NCBI GenBank assembly: GCA_016788525.1
Contig: JAEUPD010000011.1
Location: 1-47,200 of the forward strand
Origin: Rubrivivax sp.
Lineage (GTDB): Bacteria > Pseudomonadota > Gammaproteobacteria > Burkholderiales > Burkholderiaceae_C
Reading direction: 5' to 3'
DNA length: 47,200 nt
Shown: one piece after another, positions 17,645 through 27,811 of the stretch
Layout of the letters: every line of letters begins with the position of its first letter
Position numbering within the stretch: position 1 is the stretch's first letter
Position numbers and translations under genes: made by a program
The notes under the pieces: generated by a model
Database searches by the model: none
What the model saw: only the letters and a program-made list of their open reading frames with translations
What the model was told of the DNA's origin: nothing

Positions 17645-18427
17645 ATGCTCGCCAAGCGCATCATTCCCTGCCTGGACGTGACCGGCGGCCGCGTCGTCAA
17701 GGGCGTCAACTTCGTCGAGCTGCGCGATGCCGGCGACCCGGTGGAGATCGCGGCGCGCTACAACGAGCAGGGCGCCGACGAACTGACCTTTCTCGACATC
17801 ACCGCCACCAGCGACGGCCGCGACCTGATCCTGCCGATCATCGAGGCGGTGGCCTCGCAGGTGTTCATCCCGCTCACCGTGGGCGGCGGCGTGCGCACGG
17901 TGGCCGACGTGCGAAGGTTGCTCAACGCCGGCGCCGACAAGGTGAGCTTCAACTCCGCCGCGGTGGCGCGGCCCGAGGTCATCCGCGAGGCGAGCGAGAA
18001 GTACGGCGCGCAGTGCATCGTGGTGGCCATCGATGCCAAGCGGCGCACGGCCGCAGACGAGCTTGCCGCCCGCGGCACGGGCTGGGACGTCTACACCCAC
18101 GGCGGCCGCAAGAACGCCGGCATCGACGCGGTGACCTGGGCGCGCCGGATGGCCGAGCTGGGTGCCGGCGAGATCCTGCTCACGAGCATGGACCGCGATG
18201 GCACGAAGATCGGCTTTGACCTCGAGTTGACGCGCGCCGTGAGCGACGCGGTGCCGGTACCGGTGATCGCCTCGGGCGGCGTAGGCGCGCTGGAGCACCT
18301 GAGCGACGGGATCCGCATCGGCGGTGCCGACGCGGTGCTGGCGGCCAGCATCTTCCACTACGGCGAGTTCACGGTCGGCCAGGCCAAGGCGCTGCTGGCG
18401 CGCGATGGCATTGCCGTGCGGCTGTGA
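17645..18427 (+). CDS. hisF: Imidazole glycerol phosphate synthase, cyclase subunit
   Basis: HisF is the cyclase half of the HisH-HisF complex and makes imidazoleglycerol phosphate plus AICAR. The 260-residue TIM barrel begins [23 protein letters not shown] with catalytic Asp in PCLDV, and has the second Asp in [12 protein letters not shown]. Glycine phosphate loops TVGGGVRT and ASGGVGA are intact. The ATG at 17645 matches the family start; the frame is open upstream only by chance. Its TGA overlaps the GTG start of rsmD. The usual followers hisI and hisE are absent. Confidence 0.96.
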   Translation: MLAKRIIPCLDVTGGRVVKGVNFVELRDAGDPVEIAARYNEQGADELTFLDITATSDGRDLILPIIEAVASQVFIPLTVGGGVRTVADVRRLLNAGADKVSFNSAAVARPEVIREASEKYGAQCIVVAIDAKRRTAADELAARGTGWDVYTHGGRKNAGIDAVTWARRMAELGAGEILLTSMDRDGTKIGFDLELTRAVSDAVPVPVIASGGVGALEHLSDGIRIGGADAVLAASIFHYGEFTVGQAKALLARDGIAVRL

Positions 18428-19080
18428 GCACGCGCAGGGGCGCGGCGCCGACTGGCGGGCGTCCCGGTGAGGTCGGCCCGATCGGCGGACGCCCCGGTGA
18501 GGTCGGCCCGATCGGCGGACGTCCCGGTGAGGTCCGCCTGATCGGCGGACTGTGGAAACGCAGCAAGCTGCCGGTGCCCGCCCGGCCCGGCCTGCGCCCC
18601 ACGCCCGACCGCGTGCGCGAGACGCTGTTCAACTGGCTGGGGCAGGACCTCACCGGCTGGCGCGTGCTCGACGCATTCGCAGGCAGCGGCGCGCTCGGCT
18701 TCGAGGCGGCTTCGCGTGGCGCGGCCGAGGTGACGCTGCTGGAGCGCGACCCGGTCATCGCGCGTGGGCTGCAGGCGTCGAAGCAGCGGCTGAACGGCAC
18801 GATGCTCACGATCCTGTGCGCCGACGCATTGGCGTGGATGTCGCGGGCGGCACCGGGGCGCTTCGACCTCGTGCTGCTCGACCCACCTTTCGACGCGGCG
18901 CTGGGCGCACGCGCCGCCGACCTTGCTGCGCCACTCGTCGCCCCCACGGGGCTGCTCTACGTCGAAGGCCGGGAGGCGCTGGCGCCGATACCCGCCGGTT
19001 TCGAGCCGCGGCGATCGCTGCGGGCGGGCGCGGTGCATGCGCAGCTGCTGTGTCGGGGCGGCCACGGGTTCGCACCGTGA
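18424..19080 (+). CDS. rsmD: 16S rRNA (guanine-N2) methyltransferase, RsmD-type
   Basis: RsmD methylates G966 of 16S rRNA in the 30S subunit. The 218-residue protein has SAM motif [21 protein letters not shown] and the catalytic motif VLLDPPFD (DPPF). The N-terminus is odd: the family motif G-x-V-R-x-I-G-G-x-W-(K/R) is preceded by two extra copies of a 10-residue unit ([10 protein letters not shown]), encoded by a 30-bp tandem repeat at 18460-18549. The last unit, [20 protein letters not shown], is the normal family sequence. The GTG start overlaps the hisF stop (GTGA), suggesting coupling to the his operon. Confidence 0.92.
   Translation: MSTRRGAAPTGGRPGEVGPIGGRPGEVGPIGGRPGEVRLIGGLWKRSKLPVPARPGLRPTPDRVRETLFNWLGQDLTGWRVLDAFAGSGALGFEAASRGAAEVTLLERDPVIARGLQASKQRLNGTMLTILCADALAWMSRAAPGRFDLVLLDPPFDAALGARAADLAAPLVAPTGLLYVEGREALAPIPAGFEPRRSLRAGAVHAQLLCRGGHGFAP
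18460..18549 (+). repeat. 30-bp in-frame tandem repeat, three units
   Basis: Units are 18460-18489, 18490-18519 and 18520-18549. Unit 2 differs from unit 1 by one base near its start, and unit 3 differs from unit 1 by two bases at its GGTCCGCCTG end. The length is a multiple of three, so copy-number changes would keep rsmD in frame. Confidence 0.95.
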
Positions 19081-19218
19081 GGATGGGCCGCCGCGAGGGC
19101 CGACCGTGAGTCCAGGGCGGGCGCCCCGCTACACTGCGCCGCAACATCAACCGCCGCCGGCCCACCGGCAGGTGCTCGTCCCCCCAACAGCGCCACAGAG
19201 GGCGAGGAGGCCCGCGCC

Positions 19219-20449
<1,231 letters not shown>

Positions 20450-20453
<4 letters not shown>

Positions 20454-21130
20454 GTGTCGTCTCCTTCACCATGGGCCGGTGGCGAGGCCTCGCCGCCGGC
20501 GGGGGTCCGTGGCGCCGCGGCAGGTTCCTTGCGCGGCGGCTTGGGCCGCTCGGGCCCGGCGTGCACAAGTGCCAGGGCCTTGTCCATCTGACCCGCCATG
20601 AGCAGGGGCGCGGCCTTCAGCGACTGCTCGATCGACTTGCCGATCGCCTCGCGGTGCTCGGCCGACGGTCGCTTGAGCACGTAGTTCACCACCTCGGCCT
20701 TCACGCCGGGGTGGCCGATGCCCAGCCTGAGGCGCCAGAAGTCCAGCGTGCCGAGCATGCCGTGGATGTCTTTCAGGCCGTTGTGGCCCGCGACGCTGCC
20801 GCCGAACTTGAGCTTGGCCTGGCCGGGTTGCAGGTCGAGCTCGTCGTGCACGACGAGGATCTGCTTCGGCTCGATCTTGAAGAAGCGCGCCAGCCCCGCC
20901 ACCGAGACGCCCGAGCGGTTCATGTAGGTCATCGGCTCGAGCAGCCAGACCGGGCCGCCGTCGGCAGCCTTGCCGTTCACGCGCGCGGCGATGCCCTGGT
21001 AGCGCGCCTCGGGCACCAGGCGCACACCGAGCTCCTGCGCCAGTGCGTCCACCCACCAGAAGCCGGCGTTGTGGCGCGTGTCCTCGTACTCCGCGCCCGG
21101 GTTGCCCAGGCCGACGAACAATCGAATCAT
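20450..21130 (-). CDS. pth: Peptidyl-tRNA hydrolase
   Basis: Pth releases peptides from prematurely dissociated peptidyl-tRNA. The 226-residue protein has the family start [23 protein letters not shown] with catalytic His in TRHNAGF, plus PMTYMNRSG and [11 protein letters not shown] (catalytic Asp region) and [13 protein letters not shown]. About 30 extra residues at the C-terminus are Pro/Glu/Gly-rich and unlike the core. It is downstream of rplY on the same strand, the usual prs-rplY-pth order. The ychF gene that often follows is replaced here by a DUF4124 gene. Confidence 0.95.
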
Positions 21131-21244
21131 GATGGGCCGGGATTATCGGGAGCCCCAAAGCACGCAGGCCTCACCGAAGTGAGGCCTGCCAAGGTGGGAG
21201 CCGCTGGCGCGGCCGGCTCCCCCGGAAGGTGCGAAAGCCCCCTC

Positions 21245-21898
21245 CTACTTCTTGTTCTGCTTCTCGTCCTTCTTCTTGGGCGCAGCCTTCTTGTCCGGCG
21301 CGGCCACCACCGGTGCGGCCGGCGCGGCTTCCTCGGCCTCGGCCTTGGGCACGGTGACCGAGACGATCACCGGGTTCAGCGTGCCGTGGCGCACGGCCTT
21401 GATGCCCTCGGGCAGCTTGAGGTCGCTGGCGTGCAGGCTCTGGCCCTTGACCAGACCCGACAGGTCGATGTCGATGTACTCGGGCAGCTTGGCCGCCAGG
21501 CATTCGATCTCGATTTCGTTGGCCACGTGGCCGACCAGGCAGTGGTCGGTCTTCACGGCCGGCGAGTTCTCCTCGCCCTTGAAGTGCAGCGGCACCTTCT
21601 TGCGCAGCCGGGTGTTCTCGTCGACACGCTGGAAGTCGATGTGCATGACGATCGGCTTCCAGGCGTGCATCTGGAAGTCGCGCAGCAGCACCTTTTCCAC
21701 CTGACCGGCCAGTTCCATCTCGAGGATGGAGCTGTGGAAGGCTTCCTTCTTCAGCGCGAAGAACAGCGCGTTGTGATCGAGCTCGATCATCCGGGGCGTG
21801 CCGGCACCGTAGACGATGCCGGGCACCTTGTCGGCGAGGCGCAGGCGGCGGCTCGCTCCGGTCCCCTGCAGCGTACGCTCGTAGGCGGTGAATTTCAT
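21245..21898 (-). CDS. rplY: 50S ribosomal protein L25 (Ctc form)
   Basis: L25 binds 5S rRNA in the large subunit. This 217-residue version is the long Ctc/TL5 type: an N-terminal 5S-binding domain ([20 protein letters not shown], then GIVYGAG) and a C-terminal beta domain (residues 95-190), followed by an Ala/Lys-rich tail ending in [10 protein letters not shown]. The start was set at the ATG at 21898, with GGAG 7 bp upstream on its strand. The frame is open to 21976 but that part is not L25-like. The leader contains a terminator-like hairpin. Confidence 0.95.
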   Translation of the reverse strand: MKFTAYERTLQGTGASRRLRLADKVPGIVYGAGTPRMIELDHNALFFALKKEAFHSSILEMELAGQVEKVLLRDFQMHAWKPIVMHIDFQRVDENTRLRKKVPLHFKGEENSPAVKTDHCLVGHVANEIEIECLAAKLPEYIDIDLSGLVKGQSLHASDLKLPEGIKAVRHGTLNPVIVSVTVPKAEAEEAAPAAPVVAAPDKKAAPKKKDEKQNKK

Positions 21899-21925
21899 GG
21901 TGACTCCGTGGGGGGTCTTCAGTTG

Positions 21926-21950
21926 AAAAAGGCGCCCGCGACCAGGCGCC
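21926..21950 (-). terminator. Intrinsic terminator or attenuator in the rplY leader
   Basis: Read on the minus strand: GGCGCC, 8-nt loop, GGCGCC, then five T. It sits 28 bp before the rplY ATG and downstream of prs, so transcription from prs would have to pass it to reach rplY and pth. Confidence 0.7.
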
Positions 21951-21985
21951 GAAGATGAGCTTGGACGCAAGACCAAACTCGCTTG

Positions 21986-22006
21986 GCCAGCCCCAGCGGG
22001 GCTGGC
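21986..22006 (-). terminator. GC-rich hairpin just after prs
   Basis: A 9-bp perfect stem (GCCAGCCCC/GGGGCTGGC) with a 3-nt loop lies 8 bp after the prs stop. No T-run follows on the minus strand, so it may only pause RNA polymerase or protect the 3' end. Confidence 0.45.
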
Positions 22007-22013
22007 TTATCCT

Positions 22014-22976
22014 CTAAAAGTTATTGTTCTGCTCCGAGAACAGCGAGGTGACCGACTCGCCGTCGCTGATGCGCCGGATGGTCTCGGCGAACAGGAACGC
22101 CACCGACAGCTGGCGGATCTTCGGGCAGCCCTTGGCGGCGTCGGAAAGCGGAATGGTGTTGGTGATCACCACCTCGTCCAGCGCACTCTTGGCGATGCGC
22201 TCGACCGCGGGGCCGCTGAACACCGGGTGCGTGCAGTAGGCGTACACGCGCTTGGCGCCGCGCTCCTTGAGCACCTCGGCCGCCTTCACCAGCGTGCCGG
22301 CGGTGTCGATCATGTCGTCCATAATCACGCAGTTGCGGCCCTCGATCTCGCCGATGACATGCATCACCTCGGCCACCCCGGCCGCCGGGCGGCGCTTGTC
22401 GATGATCGCGAGGTCGCAGCCCAGTTGCTTGGCCAGCGCCCGTGCGCGCACGACGCCGCCGACGTCGGGGCTGATGACCACGAGGTTCGAGTAGCGCTTG
22501 CTCTTGACGTCCGACAGCAGCACGGGGCTGGCGTAGATGTTGTCGACCGGGATGTCGAAGAAGCCCTGGATCTGATCGGCGTGCAGGTCCATCGTCAGCA
22601 CGCGCTCGACACCCACCGTCTCCAGCAGGTTGGCCACCACCTTGGCGCTGATGGGCACGCGCGTGCTGCGCGGCCGGCGGTCCTGCCGCGCATAGCCGAA
22701 GTACGGGATCACGGCAGTGATGCGGCGGGCGCTGGCGCGCTTCATCGCATCGACCATGACCAGCAGCTCCATCAGGTTCTCGTTGACCGGTGTGCAGGTC
22801 GGTTGCACGACGAAGATGTCGCGCGCACGCACGTTCTGGCGGATCTCGATGGTGACTTCGCCGTCGGAGAAGCGCCCCACCGAGGCCTGGCCGAGTTCCA
22901 CGCCCAGGTGCGAGGCGATCTCCTGCGCCAGCACCGGGTTGGCATTGCCGGTGAACAGCACGGTGTTGAACAGCAC
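22014..22976 (-). CDS. prs: Ribose-phosphate pyrophosphokinase
   Basis: Prs makes PRPP from ribose 5-phosphate and ATP, feeding purine, pyrimidine, histidine (hisG here), tryptophan and NAD synthesis. The 320-residue product shows [16 protein letters not shown], the flexible-loop and substrate block [27 protein letters not shown], and the PRPP-binding motif [14 protein letters not shown]. There is no ATG at the N-terminus. GTG at 22976 was chosen because GGAG lies 8 bp upstream; GTG at 22961 is an alternative. The two candidate starts sit in a near-duplicate of CGTGCTGTTCA. Confidence 0.95.
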   Translation of the reverse strand: MLFNTVLFTGNANPVLAQEIASHLGVELGQASVGRFSDGEVTIEIRQNVRARDIFVVQPTCTPVNENLMELLVMVDAMKRASARRITAVIPYFGYARQDRRPRSTRVPISAKVVANLLETVGVERVLTMDLHADQIQGFFDIPVDNIYASPVLLSDVKSKRYSNLVVISPDVGGVVRARALAKQLGCDLAIIDKRRPAAGVAEVMHVIGEIEGRNCVIMDDMIDTAGTLVKAAEVLKERGAKRVYAYCTHPVFSGPAVERIAKSALDEVVITNTIPLSDAAKGCPKIRQLSVAFLFAETIRRISDGESVTSLFSEQNNNF

Positions 22977-23132
22977 GGATCGGGCTCCGGAGGGCGGTGA
23001 CCCGGCTGGTCGGGCCTGGCCCCGTGCCGGCGTCGGTGGGGGTCGGCCCGGCGGGCGGGTCAGGTCTGGGCTGGAGTCAAGGACTGACGTGGGGTGCGCC
23101 AGGGCGCAGGACAAGGATGCAACGTGTGGGTT

Positions 23133-23209
23133 TGGCAGGGGAGGAAGGATTCGAACCCTCGTATGTCGGAATCAAAATCCGATGCCTTAACCAACTTGGC
23201 GACTCCCCT
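23133..23209 (-). tRNA. tRNA-Gln (anticodon TTG)
   Basis: The 77-nt cloverleaf on the minus strand has acceptor AGGGGAG/CTCCCCT, T-arm GAGGG-TTCGAAT-CCTTC and anticodon loop TTTTGAT carrying TTG. The terminal CCA is genome-encoded (complement of 23133-23135) with G as discriminator. It sits between ispE and prs, the usual place in Burkholderiales. Confidence 0.96.
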
Positions 23210-23276
23210 ACACGGGTCGCACCGCCAGCGCACGAGCGCCGCGGCACCACCGGAACTCTCTGTCTGACCGTCTCGC

Positions 23277-24263
23277 TCAGCCCGCCCAGCCCCGCAGCGG
23301 ATGCTGGTCGAGCCCCCGGCACAGGCGCCCCACCCACCCGGCCGGCAGGCCCGCCAGAAAATCAGGCGGATCGGCTGGCGCGGGCATCGCCTGGGGTGGC
23401 GCAGACTGGCCTGGAACGATACCTTCTTGCACTCTCGAGAACACCGCGCTGCCCGAACCCGTCATGCGGCTGTTGCCGAAACGGGCCTGGAGCCAGCGTG
23501 CCACCTCGGCCACCTCGGGGCACCGGTCTTCGGCCGGAGGCTGCAGGTCGTTGGTGCCGAACCCGCCGCTCCAGACCACGCCCTCGGGCGCGCCGGCGTT
23601 CCCGGGGCAGCTTGTTGGCGCACCTTGCAGCGCACCGCCCCCAAGAAAGCCCGAAAGTATAACGGGCTCGGTGTCGCGCCTGAGCGCCGGGTGGCGAAAG
23701 ATGGACGCCGTATCCAGCGACGACGCCGGCTTGACCACCGCGTACCGCCGCGCCGGCACCCGAAGCGGGGTGATGCGTTCGCCGACGCCTTCGACGAACG
23801 CGTTGCAGCCCTGCACGAAGAACGGCACGTCTGCCCCCAGCATCAGGCCGATCTGCGCCAACCGCTCGCGCGGCCAGCCCAGGCCCCACAGGCGGTTCAG
23901 CGCCAGCAGCGTGGTGGCCGCGTCCGAGCTGCCGCCACCCATGCCGGCGCCTGTGGGCACCTGCTTGGCCAGGTGAATGTCGGCGCCCAGCGTGGTGCCG
24001 CTCGCCTGGGCCAGCGCGCGCGCCGCGCGCACGCACAGGTCGTCGGCGGGCAACGCGGCGGCGGGGCTCGCGCCGCCCACCGCCAGGTCGTGCCGCGCGA
24101 TCCGACCGTCCTCGCGCCGCTCGAAGTGCAGCCGGTCGGACCAGTCGATGAGCACGAACAGCGACTGCAGCAGGTGGTAGCCGTCGTCGCGCCGGCCGGT
24201 CACGTGCAGGAACAGGTTCAGCTTGGCCGGCGCCGGAACGTCATGCAGCGCGCGCAGCGTCAC
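23277..24263 (-). CDS. ispE: 4-diphosphocytidyl-2-C-methyl-D-erythritol kinase
   Basis: IspE phosphorylates CDP-methylerythritol in the MEP isoprenoid pathway. The 328-residue GHMP kinase has PAPAKLNLFLHVTGRRDDGYHLL, the ATP loop PTGAGMGGGSSDAATTL and a late G-S-G motif RMTGSGSAVFS. It is longer than usual (about 280-300) because of a Gly/Pro-rich stretch of roughly 27 residues between ILSGFLGGG and GTNDLQPP (about 23563-23643), where relatives have a short link. GTG start overlaps the lolB stop (GTGA). Confidence 0.94.
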   Translation of the reverse strand: MTLRALHDVPAPAKLNLFLHVTGRRDDGYHLLQSLFVLIDWSDRLHFERREDGRIARHDLAVGGASPAAALPADDLCVRAARALAQASGTTLGADIHLAKQVPTGAGMGGGSSDAATTLLALNRLWGLGWPRERLAQIGLMLGADVPFFVQGCNAFVEGVGERITPLRVPARRYAVVKPASSLDTASIFRHPALRRDTEPVILSGFLGGGALQGAPTSCPGNAGAPEGVVWSGGFGTNDLQPPAEDRCPEVAEVARWLQARFGNSRMTGSGSAVFSRVQEGIVPGQSAPPQAMPAPADPPDFLAGLPAGWVGRLCRGLDQHPLRGWAG

Positions 24264-24853
24264 GGGCGGCTCCGCGGTTCAAGGTCGAGCACGATGCGCA
24301 CGGTCACGGCCGGCGGCGCGGGGCGGCGCGCGTCGATGCGGCCTTCGCCGTGCCGCGACAGATCGACACGCCAGCCCAGCTGCTCGAACCCCGACGTGGT
24401 GCCATCCAGAGGCGCCGATATCGCGCCGGACCAGGGCCGGCCGGCAAGCCAGTCGGCCCAGGCCTGCAACGGCAGTCGCTCGCCGAACGTGCGCTCGGCC
24501 AGCGCCTCGAGCGTGTCGAACCGCGCGGCACCATCGGGCGTGACCAGCCGCACTTCGCCCGGGGCCCAGCGCGCCTGCGCGAGCTGCGTGCCCAGCGGCG
24601 ACAGCAGCGCCAACTCGCCGCGTTCGCCATCTCCGCGCCACTCGAAGCCCGCACTCTGGCTCTGGGCCGGGCGATCGCCATGGGCTTCGATGCGCAGGCT
24701 CATGCGTCCAGCCGCCGCCAGGGCAAGGGGCGGGGCGACGGGCGCCTGTACGCAGCCGGCAGCCAGGGCCACCGCGGACCACGCGCCGACGCGCATCAGC
24801 GCCGTGCGCCTTGCCGCCTGCGCCGCGGCCGGCACGGCGCCCGGAGCAATCAC
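24260..24853 (-). CDS. lolB: Outer-membrane lipoprotein LolB
   Basis: LolB receives lipoproteins from LolA and inserts them into the outer membrane. The 197-residue product has a lipobox LAAGC (Cys34) and a LolB-like body: GRMSLRIEAHG, GFEWRGDGERGELALLSPLGTQLAQ, LPLQAWADWLAGRPW. The GTG start at 24853 overlaps the TPR gene stop; ATG at 24796 would give a shorter signal peptide. It is the middle gene of a coupled TPR-lolB-ispE run. Confidence 0.9.
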   Translation of the reverse strand: MIAPGAVPAAAQAARRTALMRVGAWSAVALAAGCVQAPVAPPLALAAAGRMSLRIEAHGDRPAQSQSAGFEWRGDGERGELALLSPLGTQLAQARWAPGEVRLVTPDGAARFDTLEALAERTFGERLPLQAWADWLAGRPWSGAISAPLDGTTSGFEQLGWRVDLSRHGEGRIDARRPAPPAVTVRIVLDLEPRSRP

Positions 24854-26772
24854 AGATCGGCGCGCAGGCGCGTCAGCGTCTCGCGCAGCACCTCATTGCT
24901 GGCGTCCTTGTCGCGCGACTCGCGCCAAATGCGCCGAGCGTCTTCCTTGCGGCCCAGCGACCACAGCACCTCGCCCAGGTGCGCGCCGATCTCGGCGTCG
25001 GGCCGGGCGCGCCAGGCGCTCTCCAGGTGGTGCAGTGCCTCCTCCCGGTTGCCCAGGCGAAACTCGACCCAGCCCAGGCTGTCGGTGACGAACGGGTCGC
25101 CCGGGGCGAGTTCGAGCGCGCGGCGGATGAGTTCACGCGCTTCGGGCAGCCGCTGCTTGCGATCGGCCAGCGAGTAGCCCAGCGCGTTGTGCGCATGGGC
25201 GTTGGTCGGCTTGAGCTCGATCACGCGCCGCAGCAGCCGCTCCATCTCGTCGATGCGCTCGAGCTTCTCGGCCATCATGGCTTGCTCGTAGAGGAGGTCG
25301 CTGTCATCGGGCTGGCGCTTCACGGCGCCGGCCAGCACGTCGTAGGCGTCGCGCCAGCGTTTCACCTCGCGCAGCACGCCTACCTCGGCCACCAGCTTGG
25401 CGCGGCCGTCCTCGGTGGTGCGCTCGGGCGCCGCGCGGATCAACTGCCGCGCCTCGGCAAGCTTGCCCTGCCGCGCCAGGATCGAGGCGCGACGGGTCTG
25501 CACCTCGAGCGCGCGGCGGGGATCCTCGATGCGCCCGAGCCAGCCCTCGGCCGCCGCGAAGTCGCCGCGCTGTTCGGCAGCCTGCGCAAGCATCAACCAG
25601 GCCTGCATCAGCCCGCGCTCGGCGCCCGCCCGCCCCGGTTCGTCGTCGTCGTCGTCACTGCCTGCGGTGGCGCCGAGGCCCTGGGACGCGGCCTGCGCCG
25701 GCGCCCCCTGCGTTCCCTGCATCAGCTCGACATAGCGCACCAGCGCCGCTTCCGCCTCGCGCGTGTTGCGCAGCTCCAGCTGCAGCGCACCCAGCGTCAG
25801 CCAGCTCGGCGCGAAACCCGGCTGCTGGCGCGTGGCCTGCTGCAACTGGGCCACCGCCTCGCCGTAGCGGTTGGCGTCGGTCAGCGCGCGCACATAGGCC
25901 AGCCGCATGGGCGCCTCGACATCGGCACGCGCCATGTGCGCGGCGACCAGCTGCGCGGCCTCGGGCGACTCGCGCATCATCTCCAGCGCCAGCAGCGCCG
26001 GGCCGGGGGCCGCGGGGTCCAGCGCCTGCGCCTCGCGCGCCAGCTCGAGCGCGCGGCCGCGCTCGCCCGCGGCCAGCCAGGCACGGCCCTGGGCGATGCG
26101 CGCCGGCACGCGCGTGGTCTCGGCCTGCAGGTGAGGCCGCACGATCTCTTCGATCAACCCGGCCACCGCCTTGGGCTCGCCGGCGCGCTGGAAGAAGCGA
26201 GGCAGCGCCGCGATCACGCCGCCGCGCTCGGCCGCCGGCGTGGTGCTGATCAGCGCGCGCGCCGGCTCGATGGTGTCCGGCAGCCGCCCCATCGCCAAGA
26301 GGATCTGCAGCTGCATCCGCATCGCATCGGTGGACTCGGGCCTGGCCGACCGCCACGCACGCGAGGCGGCCAGCGCCTGCTCGCCCGAGCGCGCGGCCAG
26401 CGCGATGTCCACCGAGCGTCGGAAAAGCGCCTCGTCCTTGGTGCGCCGGGCCGCGTCGAGGATCACCGCGTAGGCGGTGCCGTTCTCACCGCCGCGCAGC
26501 TCCAGTTCGCCGATCAGCAGCTGGTAGAAGAGTGGCGCGTCCAGCGGCGAATTGGCCACCTGGGCCGGTGGCACCTGCGACCGGCCGGCCGCCGTATCAG
26601 CCGCGGGCGGCGGCGTGGCCACCTGCGCCCTCGCCGGCCCGCCGGCCTCGGCCCGAGCCTGCGGCGGCAGCCACCCCGCGGCCATCGACAGGGCCAGGGC
26701 CGCGAGCCCGGGACGAATCACGCCCGGCGGCATCTTGCGGGTGCCGGCGGCGCGGCGGACGAGGTCAGTCAT
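24850..26772 (-). CDS. Exported TPR-repeat protein
   Basis: The 640-residue protein has an N-terminal signal region ([26 protein letters not shown]) and is otherwise helical TPR repeats, for example [74 protein letters not shown] and [56 protein letters not shown] short acidic run, SDDDDDEPG, lies near the middle. It probably acts in the periplasm as a scaffold for outer-membrane assembly; this is inferred from the lolB linkage. Divergent from mutM across 40 bp. Confidence 0.88.
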   Translation of the reverse strand: MTDLVRRAAGTRKMPPGVIRPGLAALALSMAAGWLPPQARAEAGGPARAQVATPPPAADTAAGRSQVPPAQVANSPLDAPLFYQLLIGELELRGGENGTAYAVILDAARRTKDEALFRRSVDIALAARSGEQALAASRAWRSARPESTDAMRMQLQILLAMGRLPDTIEPARALISTTPAAERGGVIAALPRFFQRAGEPKAVAGLIEEIVRPHLQAETTRVPARIAQGRAWLAAGERGRALELAREAQALDPAAPGPALLALEMMRESPEAAQLVAAHMARADVEAPMRLAYVRALTDANRYGEAVAQLQQATRQQPGFAPSWLTLGALQLELRNTREAEAALVRYVELMQGTQGAPAQAASQGLGATAGSDDDDDEPGRAGAERGLMQAWLMLAQAAEQRGDFAAAEGWLGRIEDPRRALEVQTRRASILARQGKLAEARQLIRAAPERTTEDGRAKLVAEVGVLREVKRWRDAYDVLAGAVKRQPDDSDLLYEQAMMAEKLERIDEMERLLRRVIELKPTNAHAHNALGYSLADRKQRLPEARELIRRALELAPGDPFVTDSLGWVEFRLGNREEALHHLESAWRARPDAEIGAHLGEVLWSLGRKEDARRIWRESRDKDASNEVLRETLTRLRADL

Positions 26773-26800
26773 GGCGCTCCAGGGCTGCAAGTCATTCTCA

Positions 26801-26806
26801 CATAAT
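26801..26806 (+). promoter_or_regulatory. Candidate -10 element in the TPR/mutM divergent region
   Basis: CATAAT lies 6 bp before the mutM start codon in a 40-bp, unusually AT-rich intergenic stretch. If used, the mRNA would be almost leaderless. No -35 match at the right distance is seen. Confidence 0.35.
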
Positions 26807-26812
26807 GAATTC

Positions 26813-27673
26813 ATGCCCGAGTTGCCTGAGGTGGAGGTCACCCGCCAAGGAATCGACCAGCCCCTGCGTGACGCCCGCGTGCTCGGCGTTCGCCTGGGCA
26901 AGCCGCTGCGCTGGCCGCTGGGGTGCCGGGCGCAACAACTGGTGGGAACGCGGCTCGGGCCGGTCCAGCGGCGCGGCAAGTACCTCTGGCTGCCCCTGCT
27001 GCGCACCGACGGCGCCGCGGCGGCGCCCGCCGGCGGCCTGCTGGTCCACCTCGGGATGTCGGGTTCGCTCGCCCTGCTGTCCGGCGGCGCAACGGGCCCG
27101 CCACCGCCACCCCCGGGCCCGCACGACCACTTCGACCTCGTCACCGACCGTGGCACGCTGCGCCTGAACGACCCGCGGCGCTTCGGCGCCGTGGTGCATG
27201 CGCCCGCGCTGGACCGGCCGCCGGCCAGCCGCCTGCTGGCCCGCCTGGGTGCCGAGCCCTTCGATCAGGCGTTCACGCCCGCCGCGTTCCACCAGGCTCT
27301 GCGGGGCCGCCGCACGCCCATCAAGGCGGTGCTGCTCGCGGGCGACGTGGTGGTCGGCGCGGGCAACATCTACGCCTGCGAGGCGCTGCACCGGGCCGGC
27401 ATCCATCCCGCCACGCCCGCCCGGAGGCTGGGGCCGCGGCGCGCCGCGCGGCTGCTCGAGGCGCTGCGGCTGACGCTGGCCCGGGCCGTGGCCATCGGTG
27501 GCTCGACGCTGCGCGACTTCAGCGACGTCCATGGCGCCAGCGGCGCCTACCAGGCCGAGGCCGCTGTCTACGGGCGGGAAGGCCGGCCCTGCCCGCGCTG
27601 CCGCCACCCGGTGCGGCGCATCGTGCAAGCCCAGCGCTCCACCTACTACTGCCCGGGCTGCCAGCGCCCCTGA
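26813..27673 (+). CDS. mutM: Formamidopyrimidine-DNA glycosylase
   Basis: MutM/Fpg removes 8-oxoguanine and other oxidised bases with beta,delta-lyase activity. The 286-residue protein has the catalytic N-terminal Pro2-Glu3 ([12 protein letters not shown]), the [10 protein letters not shown] lysine region, [10 protein letters not shown] and a C-terminal zinc finger [25 protein letters not shown] Gly/Pro run ([12 protein letters not shown]) near residue 95 lengthens a loop. The partner MutY lies two genes downstream. Confidence 0.96.
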   Translation: MPELPEVEVTRQGIDQPLRDARVLGVRLGKPLRWPLGCRAQQLVGTRLGPVQRRGKYLWLPLLRTDGAAAAPAGGLLVHLGMSGSLALLSGGATGPPPPPPGPHDHFDLVTDRGTLRLNDPRRFGAVVHAPALDRPPASRLLARLGAEPFDQAFTPAAFHQALRGRRTPIKAVLLAGDVVVGAGNIYACEALHRAGIHPATPARRLGPRRAARLLEALRLTLARAVAIGGSTLRDFSDVHGASGAYQAEAAVYGREGRPCPRCRHPVRRIVQAQRSTYYCPGCQRP

Positions 27674-27811
27674 GGCATGGCGGAAAGGGAACGCGCCGGG
27701 CGGGCCAGCCCAGGCCGGCACCCAGACGTACTCCTCACGAAGAGATAAACGGACACAGCCAGCGCCGCCCCCATCCGCTAGGATGCGCCGCGCGCCAGAG
27801 CCGCCCACCGG

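Noticed and set aside
18424-18560. Minus-strand pentapeptide-like ADLTG repeats
   Set aside because: Produced by reading the rsmD 30-bp tandem repeat backwards; the plus-strand frame is the real gene.
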